DNA of 64,000 nt from Hyaloscypha bicolor E (lineage: Eukaryota; Ascomycota; Leotiomycetes; Helotiales; Hyaloscyphaceae). The stretch spans positions 1 to 64,000 of the forward strand of contig NW_020194554.1 in NCBI RefSeq assembly GCF_002865645.1, read 5' to 3'. The first letter of the stretch is position 1. Each line of letters starts with the position of its first letter. Of this stretch, positions 23,420 through 33,823 are shown one piece after another. The notes under the pieces were generated by a model. That model was not told the origin of the DNA. It made no database searches and was given only the letters and a program-made list of their open reading frames with translations. A program made the translations under genes and the position numbers.

Positions 23420-24249
23420 CGTGAAAATGAAACCTGACAGGAAACGATATATAAAACAACGAATTCACAAATCTTTGGGTGAGGTGATATGGTCATTTTA
23501 TCAGCTTCTCATTTGCGCCAGGGTGAGTCAGCTGGCTGTGGCTCCGCATATCCAGCTCTCAGCCCGAACGCCAAGTGCGCCACAGGATTCCGGGGCGCCC
23601 CCTCCACCCCAAAAATCATCCACGCTGCACGGGACTATTGGATCAACTTGTTCCTTCGGGGTCTTGCAGCGCCTCGACCATGGCACACCACGATAAGAAC
23701 GGCTGGAGTCCCGAAATCCTTCGCTGGCACCCTTGAACTGCGCTTCCCCCTTCCCACTTCAGCAGATCGTGAGGTGAGCCTTGCGCCACAGCTTACAAGA
23801 GACCCCACTCTTCACCCGCTCGTGTCCCAATCAACCCCCCGCACTGCCCAACTAGCACAGCGGGAGATTGGCAATCCAAAAGTAATCATGCATCCTAATT
23901 TATTTTGCGGCGAGTCAGGTGAGATAAAGTTTCAACTCAAAAGTAACTTGCCATCCCCATAGAATTTGGAGAGAGCATCGAAGGGAAAGCATTATGGCGA
24001 GGACAAGACACCCGAGCCCTCGTCGAGTCAGCGGCTTTCGAGTGAATGATAGGAGATTTTACACATCGTGACATCGTCCTCTTTTTCGACTAACCATCAG
24101 ACACGCCGAGGAGGTTGATCCGTGAAAGCCAAGACTGGCATAAAACAGGCCGTGGTAGTTTTAAATAGCAAGTGAGCCACTTAGAATTCCCGTTTGCACG
24201 ACAATGATTGCCATCGTGGTCCAGTACGTGCGATGTTCTCTCACACGAA
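23420..24249. other. Intergenic stretch without recognisable gene
   Basis: An open frame of 157 codons on the plus strand (23489-23962) has low-complexity Ser/Pro/Ala content and no recognisable motif. I regard it as chance. Confidence 0.45.
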
Positions 24250-24450
24250 TCACTCCACCAGAGCATGGCCAAGAGCTTCTTCATTGTTTCGCTGAGCAGC
24301 CTCGAATTGAATCTGTTCCCTGATTTCAACCTGGGCTCGAATGAAGAATTGATCATCTTCACCCTCATACAACGTTCGGAGCGTGTTACCAAATTCTTCA
24401 TATCGTTCTTGTCGTGCCACTTGTATTGTCGGTCTTGAATCGCAGAAGAA
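24250..24450 (-). pseudogene. Possible sugar-transporter (MFS) linker fragment
   Basis: The minus strand encodes QERYEEFGNTLRTLYEGEDD followed by a Q-x-E-I-R-E-Q-I-x-F-E-A segment. It resembles the cytoplasmic helical linker between the two halves of fungal sugar porters (x-R-Y-E-E-A-x-x-x-L-x-x-L-Y, then E-I-x-x-x-I-x-x-E). Neither flanking transmembrane half is present, so this is at most a relic of about 65 residues. The match is by pattern only. Confidence 0.35.
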
Positions 24451-24908
24451 CAGCAAATACTTATACTATCAAAATCATGGCAGTGAAGAGGGCATAGCGG
24501 ATATAGTTAAAGGTTAGATTCCTAATTACTATGTGGTTGAAGTGGCTTCTCTCTCTTTTGCATATGTAGTACATCCTCAGAAACATCATTTTTACTAGGG
24601 TATTTGTTGAATATACCCATACCTGTACGCTCTTTAGTTGGTAATTACCCGTCAACAGCGTACCAGAATATCCACGGGTATAGCTACACCCACGTCCAAG
24701 TCTGATCATCGGTCCTTTCGTGATTACCCCTGAATTAAGCTTACGGAACATGTACTTCCGACCGAGGCTCGGACTTTTTGCTAAGATGTCCCATTCTTTC
24801 AAGGTCGCTACCAAATTCGAAGCAAAGGCATAGCCTTTGGCTCGGGGGTAGATAAGATGATGATGCCAGCGTCTCACCGCAGGTATGTGTGGCTAAAAAC
24901 CGTAAATA
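24451..24908. other. Intergenic stretch without recognisable gene
   Basis: A minus-strand frame of 138 codons (24461-24877) has no recognisable motif, and I do not call it a gene. Confidence 0.45.
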
Positions 24909-27003
24909 ATGTCTCTCCTATTTGTTACTCTTAGTCTCGCTTGGCTCACTTACGCAGCCCCAATCGAAAGCAGAAGTGGAACTTCGAAAGGAGACATCAC
25001 TTACATTCTCCCAATCTGGGAAGGCTCACTCGCAAGCCATGGCTCAAGCACAGATCTTCTTATCTTGTCGAATATGAAGAGTTCGCTTGGCTTGCGAGGC
25101 ACACTCACCATACTCGGATGGTCCTTTTCTTCCTGGGCGTTGAGCCGAGACACGCTGGGTTCCTCCAATGACTGCAGCTTCGATCCTACAAATCTCAACT
25201 ACCAGCTGAACTTAGCTGTTTCCTCCAATCTTCCGACCATGGTTCACATGAATAACGGGCGATGGGCAGATTGTTGTACTCCGAATTCAAGCGGGGGGTG
25301 GGGTGATGCGCTTCTTGATTTCCTTGCATCTCAACCAAACACAACCATGCTCAGCAGTTCAGGAGGTTCAGAGTATGCACACAACTTTGGAAATAATTAT
25401 TTTACCCTCTCCAGGCTAAATACAGTATACCGACAGTATAAGAGACGGAACGCCCAAGCTTCTGCAAGCCTTCTTGCGTCCTTTACGGCATCGAAGCTTT
25501 CCCTTTTCGTGGGCGTCAGCTTAGATTCCGAGACCATTTATCCAAATTCTGGAGCAGATTACAACCCTCTTGCTATTACCGAGTGGAAACAGTGGCTACA
25601 GAATACACGAATCTATGGGCCTGGTGGAGAATACTTTGGCGCTGGGCGAGTTCCTCCTTTCCCAGATATCGGCTCATTCAACACCGCCCACTGGACAGGG
25701 CTTTGCAAGTTGGGATGAAATCCAGCCACCAGCCACCGTCACCCCTGGAAATCTCTTCTCAGAAGAATGGCAAAGATAGCGAGTGACGATGATCATGCAT
25801 TCAGTTTCCGACGAAACACTTTGGATCGCATCCGCCGGGATCGATCGAACTCTTGTCTATGGCCACCAAACACCACGCTTAGACGACTACAACTTCGCTG
25901 ATGACATTCAAACCGCAACGGCGGCAAATGGTGCTAGTGATGTCACGTACTATGGTTGGATGCCAGCAAGCTTTGGTAGTGTCGACAATCCAATGAGAGG
26001 GGTGGGAAGAATAACTTCGGGACATTCGAGATCAATCCTTTGTCGAACGATCCCACGTTTTCTTATAACACGCTCTTGACGTTGTACAATGATGGAGTAA
26101 AGGCAAGGACGAAAACAGGAAGATATGTTGAGCATGCTAATAACCGCAACAGATAGTATGTCCCAATTCGTGGGAATCAGACCAGACTAGCCCCGATCAG
26201 TACTCCCTCTTTAATTCTCCCGTATACCTTTGGCAGTGCAATCAAGCAGTTTCTTTTGGATCATGGAAACTCGCAGAGAAATCTCGCACCTCTTCCCTGG
26301 AATCCTGGGACTCGCGTTTATGATTTCATGACTCGTTCACATCTTCCACGTCAAGTGATCCCGACAACCACCTTGAAGCCGCCGGGTCTGTGGGCAATGT
26401 TGTGAGTAAATCAGTCTACTCGGCGGTTGGTGGGGTAATTACGTACTGTACACTGTTCCGCCCCCCTCGGTATCGGCAGGTCAAAGATTAAACTTCTGGA
26501 CGTCTCTCGGGATAAAAGATGGTGCCGGACTTGGAGGAGAGATTCAATTCCAGGTAACTGCAAACGGGAGTGCTCTGTTTGGTAAGTCTCGCGGCGTTTT
26601 TCCCTTCCTGAATGCTCTTGCACCCGTGGTACACTGTCGCTTCGCAAAAATATAGCCGACGTTCTCGCACATTGCATACTGACATCAAGTCCGTACAGGT
26701 ACAAACTACCGCTTCAATAAGAACTACTAGGTGTGGAAGCGCTGGGTCCCAGTGACGGCTGACGTGACGCCGTGGACTGGCGGCACGGTTACTTTTCGGT
26801 TCTTGACAACCGGGAATGACGCCCGGGGTTGGACGATGTGGGGATCCCCAGCGGGTAATCAATCAACGACCACGAATAACAACTTTGCACTCGACAAGCC
26901 AGTATCTGTCAGCTCAGCAGACGGGGAAAGTGGTGAATGGGATCTAAGCTTCGGCAAGATATGTGAAGATTCTTGGTACGACTTTGAGAGGTGTGAGGAC
27001 TGA
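24909..27003 (+). pseudogene. Secreted carbohydrate-active protein, inactivated by several lesions
   Basis: The start at 24909 gives a signal peptide (MSLLFVTLSLAWLTYA) and then about 250 residues of a secreted glycoside-hydrolase-like protein (segments WSFSSWALSRDTLGSS, LVHMNNGRWADCCTP as V-H-M-N-N-G-R-W-A-D, GVSLDSETIYPN, ITEWKQWLQNT). The frame breaks at about 25700, is restored in another frame (ASWDEIQPPATVTPGNLF), hits TAG at 25777-25779 in place of Trp, shifts again near 26010 and 26230, and hits a second Trp-to-TAG at 26728-26730. Two introns keep correct borders. The tail (26731-27003) is a beta-sandwich-like segment ending in DKPVSVSSADGESGEWD, the start of an F5/8-type C (discoidin-like) carbohydrate-binding domain that is itself cut off. 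I do not assign a GH family. Confidence 0.65.
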
Positions 27004-27439
27004 ATTTGGGTATCGCATTCAATCGGATTCGGACAGCAGCCATTTATTCATGCCTTGGAATATCAAATTCACCCATGAAAGCTTTGCTTGTTCCGCTACA
27101 TTACTGAGGCGCGGGAGCTTCTTAGTATTGCAAAGTCTAAATGCCGAACTGGGGAACATTTGGTACTCGTATTAAGTGGTATTAGCTTGTGTTATCAGCA
27201 GCAAGTTTGCTACTGAGCCCCTTAGAATATGCCGGATATAGACGATGACGGTTTCAAATCCCCAGGTGGGGTTATACACCTCTCCCCTTCCCCTGTACGA
27301 AGATCGTCCTCAACTTTGAGACTCTTTGTCATCTATAAAATGAATAAGCTCAACTTGTACGTATTTTCCCACTACTGTATATCGGTCTCTTAGTTTCCAT
27401 CAGTCGCCTTGTTTTAACCTTACCTAACTTAACTGACCT

Positions 27440-27890
27440 AGATCCACTGTTGGTCGACACAACTATCGGTGTTGTCAATGGCTTTACAAACAGAACCTTC
27501 CCGAACGTCAAGCAGTTCTGAGATATTCCATTCGCAGAGTCACCAGTGGGACGCTTACGATTTGCACCACCCGTGTTGAAAAAACGCATCAATGGATCTA
27601 TCAGCGCCAACCCACCCCCCCCCCTGGCCCTTTTTGTCCTTAATATCCCGAGGGACTCACCACTAGTTCTTGATTACCGAAAACACACCACAAATCTACA
27701 TTTCAGGGCGGACATCTGACAGTTGCCTCACCCTCAACACCTGGGCACCTTTGCATCCCAGAAATAGGAAAGATCAATTGCTGGTTATTGTTTGTCTCTT
27801 CGAGGGAGCAACCAAATAGGGAAGGGGAAACGCTCCTGGTCAAGATCCGTCGAATAGAGCTTCATTTTTATCGGCGTCAGTATGCTCTCA
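27440..27890 (+). pseudogene. Type-B carboxylesterase/lipase N-terminal remnant
   Basis: The plus strand reads VDTTIGVVNGFTNRTFPNVK, then QF*DIPFAESPVGRLRFAPP, the well-known N-terminal block of type-B carboxylesterases (G-x-x-x-G, F-x-G-I-P-x-A-x-P-P-V-G-x-L-R-F-x-P-P), with a TGA inside. Downstream, after an intron-like stretch, come SCLTLNTWAPLHP (the E-D-C-L-x-L-N-I-x-x-P block) and LLVIVCLFEGAT (the P-V-x-V-W-I-x-G-G block). Then it ends; the catalytic Ser, Glu and His regions are missing. It is a relic of about 150 residues. Confidence 0.7.
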
Positions 27891-28310
27891 TCCTACATTC
27901 TTCACTTCACTTTCATCCAATAAAAATGTAGCTCTCGAATCAATACATTTGGGTTTCCGAACGCGAGCGGTATGGCAGAGTATGAGAAAAAATGTTGGGT
28001 TCTTGGATGCACGGGGACAGTGTCAAGCTGCAAGCGGCGCGGCGAAGCAGTATTAGACTCTTATCCCATCGGGTCCAGTGGTCTATCTCTCTGCTAAGGA
28101 TGGATCATGAGGCTGTGGGAGCTATAGATCTAGAGAATTATGAGGAGCGGAATATATGTGCAGAACAGAAAGGTTGGAGTTTGAACAATTAGTGTGACGA
28201 AATTGTCATTTGCTATTATGCGAACAAAATAAATATCTGAGACACAAAAAGGCAATACGGTCGTGCACCCATCACTCATACATCATAGAAACCTTGCTCC
28301 AAGCTCCCTT
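27891..28310. other. Intergenic stretch, 3' flank of the SYLF gene
   Basis: I see no gene. The AT-rich end near 28195-28260 probably holds the 3' UTR of the downstream minus-strand gene. Confidence 0.45.
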
Positions 28311-29562
28311 CTAAGAATATCTTGGACCGTAGCTTTCTTTCTGATCGTGTGTTGGAGGGCCTCCTGAGATTATAATTTGATCGCCGCCTGACGAAGATGC
28401 ATATCCTGGGGGACCTCCTGGGGGCGGTGGGTAGTGTAGTACTTGGCCATCATGCGGCAGTGTGGAGTATTGAGATTCACCTTGTGAAGTTGGTCGAGGG
28501 GGGTATGCTGAAGTCTGGCCCTCAGAAAAGTGAGATTGATATTGGCCTTGAGCATTCGGAGGAGGCGGAAAATATGGTGCTTGGTCGTGGAAACTCGCAG
28601 GTGGTGCAAATTGATTCATCTGTGCCTGGGTTGGCTCGTTAACTTTTTCAACCGGAAAATCTGAAGGTGGAGGTTGTTGAGCTGCATGCTCCAACACCAC
28701 GGGATCGACGTCTGTCCTTCCTTGTGCCTGCTTCGCAACTTCTATCAACATCCTCGTCTCGGCGGGGACTCTTTTGACTTTTCCGGAAAGAATTTGAGAG
28801 ATCGGAAGACGCTCCCCGTAGAACCGTGCATTCTCGTCGCTCCTCTCCACGATGATCGTGCCATCAAGTTGAATGCCTCCATACAAGCCACGGCTCTTCA
28901 TGTAACTCCACAATGGCTTGCGGTCCTTCATCACTTCCGACTCGATGACTCCGCCGGCTCCCACTGGACCAGCAACTACGCTGATTTCCCCACCAAGCGA
29001 AACACGGATTTTGCTGAAGGCTTCCAGTGCTTTCCGATCATTGATAACAACCACACAGTCGTAAATATCAATGCCAGCCATGAAACCAACACCCAGGGTG
29101 TGGATGAGGATGCCGGAGGGGGGCGACCAGCTGCCGTCTTCCTTTCTTGCGATCAATACACCGGAACCTCCAGCTCCAGAAACCCACAACCCAGTTCGCA
29201 TGACAGTGAAGATTGCAAGTCCGACACAGTTTTGGATCACCTTCTGAGGGATCTTGACGAGTACTTTGGGTTTGTTTTTTGGACCTTTTCTAGTTGGGGA
29301 ATCGGGTTCCTCCTTGTAGAAGCCATCTTCTGTTTTTTGTCAGCTCACTTTCGGATGGAGAAGGACAAGAGAACCTACTGCAGAATGATTTCAGGATTCG
29401 AGCTGCTTTGTCTGATTCGTGGTCGAGTGTCGTGGGCCAGAAAGCTTCGGACCCGATTTTGTTCGTGAGTTTGTTGACGGGAACGCCAAGTCTCTCGAAT
29501 CCAGCCCACGCTTTATCAAATGCAGCTTTGCTGCCATGCTTTGTTTTGTCCCAGGCCGACAT
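28311..29562 (-). CDS. SYLF/Ysc84-domain protein with proline-rich tail
   Basis: Two exons (29562-29379 and 29329-28311), joined by a 49-bp GT-AG intron, give 400 residues. Residues about 10-225 match the SYLF (DUF500, Ysc84/SH3YL1) domain: VPVNKLTNKIGSEAFWP, then KVLVKIPQKVIQNCVGLAIF, TGLWVSGAGGSGVLIARK, SPPSGILIHTLGVGFMAGID and WSYMKSRGLYGGIQLDGT. In yeast and animals this domain binds phosphoinositides and actin and works at endocytic sites. The last 170 residues are rich in Pro, Gln, Tyr and Ser (PPPPNAQGQYQS and similar), a disordered tail likely to bind SH3 or WW domains; no SH3 domain is visible in this protein, unlike yeast Ysc84. The start was chosen because it begins the SYLF N-terminus directly. 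The gene is intact in a region of pseudogenes. Confidence 0.9.
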
Positions 29563-30399
29563 GATGATGGTGTTGAGGTGAAGTTATTGATGCGGTATCG
29601 AAGGACAGGTGGAGTGCTGGTGTGATGGTGATGAGAGGAAAGAAGGATACTGAGAATTTCGTGTCAAGAATATATACGTCCTTAACCTGCACATGCTAGT
29701 TGCAAGCAAGTTTGGGCAGCTCAGCCACCTGTGGGACGGAGCCACGAATAGAAACGGACCTCCAATGATGTCATTGGCACCCCGAGATTGGCTGACTAAG
29801 TAGCAAAACCTCCAATAGATATCAAGCATGTACGAGTGCCCAAGGCTCAACTTAAATGTCTAAGCCACAAGTCAATCCGCAGCACTATTCCGCTTTTGGA
29901 CTTGCTCTTTGTTTAAATACAAGCAATAGCCCAAAGCTCAACACAATTCCGTGCATTCAGGCTCGCGGAGAGCGCGTTTCAGTCCTTGCGTTCAATCCTC
30001 CACGAGACAGATAGTTTGAGAAAAGCATAGGTATCGTATGACGGCCCGTTTCTCTCTTTTGCTTCTTTTATTATCGAAATGTACATCATTATAGCTTCTT
30101 CCAAGTTGACCGAATCTTGTCGGTTGCGTAGAATCACGCGATCACTAATTAAGTTTTCCGACATGGGAATTAATCCGATGTTCGCACCCTCTTCTTCTTA
30201 TAGGAGACTAAGATTCGCGCCTTCTTTTCGATGACCACTTCCAAAACTAGGTGGGTTGGTAAAGTTGAAGAGGGGAGCGAGCACGTGTTGACTGAACGAG
30301 CCACGAGCGCGTCAAACGCGACTCCCGGATTCGCAACCGAGATGACCCTACTTTTGCACAACCTCGAGTTCCGATTTTTCCAACGATATCAAAGCATCA
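29563..30399. other. Intergenic stretch, 5' flank of the SYLF gene
   Basis: It contains the promoter of the SYLF gene. I see no other gene; short open frames here have no motif. Confidence 0.45.
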
Positions 30400-30857
30400 A
30401 TGTCGAATCAAAACTCACGCACGGCATGGCTCAAGCCAACCCCTGCAGATATCCTCAACGCCCCAAAACAATCCGCAAAAGCGGGGACGGCCGGAAACTG
30501 CCGCAGTCGACAACCCTGAGTCCGATGCCGAAACAAAGTTCAAGAAGTCGAAACCACCAACAAGGCAACATCCGCAAAGTTGACATCTGCGAAGTAAGCA
30601 CCCGGAGGAAAGAAAGCTGCCGAACAGCTGTACAAGAAGATAATCGGCGATGTCAACAAGAAAGTCTGCGGTCTGGACACGCGAGTCAAGAAGATGAGCC
30701 CAAACAGCACCGCGGTCACATCAGACCGCTACGCCGGGGCGACGGTCAAGTTCACCAAGGACATTGAGAAGTTGATGGCTATGGGTCTGGACGGAGAGAG
30801 GTGTGCATTCAATGCTATACCTTACATTGGTTCAGATGCACAAGGTGATCTTGAATA
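30400..30857 (+). pseudogene. Small AT-hook-like protein, frameshifted
   Basis: A start at 30400 (MSNQNSRTAWLKPTPADIL) runs into another frame that carries KRGRPETAAVDNPESDAETK, with an AT-hook-like K-R-G-R-P core. It then passes to a third frame with an in-frame TAA followed by KKAAEQLYKKIIGDVNKKV and a coherent C-terminus ending in IPYIGSDAQGDLE at 30857. Two frameshifts and one nonsense codon break an originally small (about 150 residue) basic protein. I do not recognise the family. Confidence 0.45.
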
Positions 30858-30986
30858 AACCCTCCGCTAAACCGCACTTCTTATATTTTAGACATCTCAA
30901 TATATATCAACTTTACTATCATATTTTGAAGCCTAATTACATACTAAACACTGCCTTGTTCATGCAATTGTCCTCTTTGCACCCTG

Positions 30987-31423
30987 CATCGCAATCCAGA
31001 CATCTTTCCAAATCCTCTTGGATTTAATCAAGAGCGATGGCTTGATGACCCAAAAGAGGTGGCAGAAAGGAAAAAGTGGGTTTGGGCGTTCTCGAGTGGT
31101 GGGCGCATGTGTATTGGAATCCAGTAAGTCATCAACGCTAGATCGCATGCTTAGGTGCTCATGCGATTGACAGTCTTGCAATGGCGTAGATGATGATGAC
31201 TTTGACGGCGGCAATTTATAGGAGGTACAGGGCGAAGGTGGGGAAGGGGATGGAGGGTGCGAGTCCGGTGATTACCAGTAGATTTGAGGTTTTCTATAAT
31301 GAGACAAAGGCAAGGATGAAGGTCAGTCTCTGTCATCTGCAATGACAGTTAGTGTTAATCTGGATAATTACAAAGGAGCACGAGTGCTGGATTGAGTTCG
31401 AGAAGCAGCCTGAAAGGACGTAA
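30987..31423 (+). pseudogene. Cytochrome P450 C-terminal remnant
   Basis: The frame from 30987 reads HRNPDIFPNPLGFNQERWLD (the P-x-x-F-x-P-E-R-W region), then WAFSSGGRMCIGIH, the haem-binding motif F-x-x-G-x-R-x-C-x-G with its Cys intact. An intron after GI keeps proper borders and leads into LAMA, then TAG at 31187-31189 where the family has Glu. The rest runs to a natural stop at 31423 (EKQPERT), with another small intron near 31320-31375. The first 350 or so residues (oxygen-binding helix I, ExxR) are absent. It lies tail-to-tail with the MFS gene. Confidence 0.75.
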
Positions 31424-31497
31424 TCATGTTTATTCTCTAAGCATAAAAAAACGTGAATCATGAGTCATCAGCGTATATACAAAATCATCACAACATC

Positions 31498-33237
31498 TCA
31501 ATAAATATACACAAATTCGTCGTTCTTCCGATCAGTCAGATCAAATGCATGTTCACCAACTCCCTCGGTGTCGATATCAACGTAATGATCCTCCATGGAA
31601 ACATCATGAATCACAGCGGCCTTTCCATTGGCAACTCTCTTCTTGGATTGCAGCTTGTTCAGGAACATCAGGTTGGCAAGCTGGATCAAGATCACGGCAG
31701 CAAGCGCGATGAAGATCCCCAACACAGAGCGAAGACCTGGGTGGTAATTTGGTGCATCTGCGGCGTTGAACAGAAGAGGGCCGATGATGTTGCCTGCCGA
31801 GGAACCGGCGTTGTAAAGCGACATGATGATCGATTTCTTCGTTGTACCAGCTGTGTTCCCAACAATCCAGGACACGATGAGTGGATTACTGCCGAACAAG
31901 AAGGCAAGGAGGTAGTAGCCTCCAAGACAGGCAGCAACTTGGCTTCTGGGCAAGGCATATAGCATCGCTAGACCTGCAACAACCGGAATGACGAGGACGA
32001 CCAAAACCGCAGACTTGAGCTTAGCTTTCTGTGCAGCATAGGAGGCGATGATGATGATGATGAATTGTACGGCTCCGAATGGCATGTTGAGCAGAGATGC
32101 CTTGTACTTGTCCTTGATGAGGGTGTTCAAGATCAGAGGACCGAACGTATTCGTGACAGAGGCTCCCACGTTCAGGAGAAGAGACATCACAACCCAGAGA
32201 TATGTTTTCGGCTCGAGGAAAACTTCAATAGCTTGGTCCCACTCGAATTTGCTGGATCCGATACCAGTTTGGTTGGCTCGCAGACGTTCGACGGCTTGGG
32301 AGCGCTCTGTCTCGGTGAGGAATCGGGCGGATGTCACGCCGTTGTCGAGTTTCCAGTAGACGAAGGGAGCCGTGATGATGGTGACGAGGCCGACGAAAAG
32401 GAAGATGCTAATTGGACATCAGTAGGGAGATCTCATATGGGTGGGTATCGACATACATTTGCCAAGAGTGAAGTGCCTCGGACTTGATATGTCCCAGCCC
32501 ATAAGACACGGCTGAAGCAAAGATCGTAGCCAGCCCATTTGTGCCATACCATGCCGCCACTCGAATCGGTTGCTCAGCTCGACGATACCATTGGTTCGTA
32601 ATGATACTGAAGAGCGGCAGACAACCTCCCTCGAACAGGCCGAGAAAGAAGCGGGTCGCGAGCAGACCGTGGTAACTGTGGCATGCGGCCATGGAGGTCT
32701 GTGCAATGCCCCATCCCAGAACCATCGCCGGCATCAATACTCGGTGGGGGACTTTGACGATGAGAATGGAGGAGAAGGGCTGCCACGCGAGCTGCGCAAT
32801 TGGAGCGATGGAGCCGACGAGGGAGTATTGGTTGCCTTTGAGACCAGTGTCCTTCTGCAGACCGAAGATCGAGCCATATCCGAGGACAGACTTGTCGAGA
32901 ATCTGGAGAGAAGGAAGAGTCAGCCTCCGTCAATGGAGGGGTATTGGCAGTGGGTATGAACTTACCTGCAGAAAGTACACCCAGACGAGAATGACGAGAA
33001 TGACCGAGTCGGTCCTGCGGAGGATCCTCTCGCTCTACGTTGTCGGAAAGGTTAGCAAAGAGGCTTCCCACTGGGGCACTGGGAGAGGGGACAAACATCT
33101 TCTTCGGTGAGTTCGACGTGCTGGATGTGTGCGTTCTCGTCGTGCTTGCTGGAAGTTCTCGACGCCTCGACATCTTCTGAGAAGTCCATGTCAGCCTTGG
33201 CCACCGAAGCGCGGTCTGTTGGGGCAGAAGTCGCCAT
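31498..33237 (-). CDS. MFS permease, ACS/Dal5-Tna1 type
   Basis: Four exons (33237-33097, 33034-32966, 32902-32457, 32407-31498) with short GT-AG introns give 521 residues. It is a plasma-membrane major facilitator carrier for small anionic compounds (allantoate, nicotinate, pantothenate and the like are known substrates of the family; the actual one is not deducible). Family marks are RILRRTDSVILVILVWVYFL (first helix with R-x-D), LLATRFFLGLFEGGCLPLF, ITNQWYRRAEQPIRVAAWYG and VGNTAGTTKKSIIMSLYNAG. The N-terminal 60 residues are hydrophilic and acidic. The start at 33237 gives a usual-length N-terminus; an in-frame ATG further up exists, but its extra residues are not conserved-looking. It is divergent from a Zn2Cys6 regulator with a shared intergenic region, so that regulator may control it. 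Confidence 0.88.
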
Positions 33238-33823
33238 TGAAAGAGGCTCGTAGCGGTGAGGCTTGGAAGACTTGAAGAGTGAAGGAACGGTGATCCTGTC
33301 GAGCTGCTTCAGGAACCTCTGGATGGCAGGAGGTGGCATGAGGTTGATATAGACCCAGCTTTCATTAGCCCCGAGACATCTTGACGATCTTTCCCCGTAC
33401 AATGCACCCCGCGTCGCGTGGGTTCGGTTGCCGGCGGTGTTTGGTTTCTTGGTGTTGGTGGTGGAGGGGATGGAAGGGGGCGAAAAGGATTGTTGGGGGC
33501 GCTGCCCCTGGAAATTCCTATATACGCCGCCTCAGCCACTCAGACTCGGAGATCTGCGCCACCACGGCAGCCACAACCCGGCCTGTTGGCGCTATCGACG
33601 GCAAATGGACAACCCGACTACTGTAACCTGGCCGGCTGACGAAGCAGGAGCACGACTGCACGGGAATTAATTGATGCGACGGCTATTGAGCTTCCAACCG
33701 AGGCAGCCCGGTCTGTCGGCTATCTACACCGCATCCCCAATTCCCCAATATCTTCCCCCAGGTTTGTGTGTTTGCCGGACAAGGAGCACTTCAATTCCCC
33801 AGATCCAGAGTCCAGACCCAAAA
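33238..33823. promoter_or_regulatory. Shared divergent promoter region of MFS permease and regulator
   Basis: The 586 bp between the two start codons must hold both promoters and 5' UTRs. GC content is high and no clear TATA box is seen. CGG-type triplets that Zn2Cys6 proteins bind are frequent (for example around 33430-33480 and 33560-33600), but not in an arrangement that proves a site. Confidence 0.5.

Noticed and set aside
23489..23962. 157-codon open frame
   Set aside because: Low-complexity composition, no motif, no splice pattern; GC-rich intergenic DNA gives such frames by chance.
24461..24877. 138-codon minus-strand open frame
   Set aside because: No recognisable motif and no conserved-looking neighbours.
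28674..29468. 264-codon plus-strand open frame
   Set aside because: It is antisense to the well-supported SYLF gene.
30231..30767. 178-codon open frame as a gene
   Set aside because: It covers pieces that make sense only in other frames; the coherent reading is the frameshifted AT-hook-like protein.
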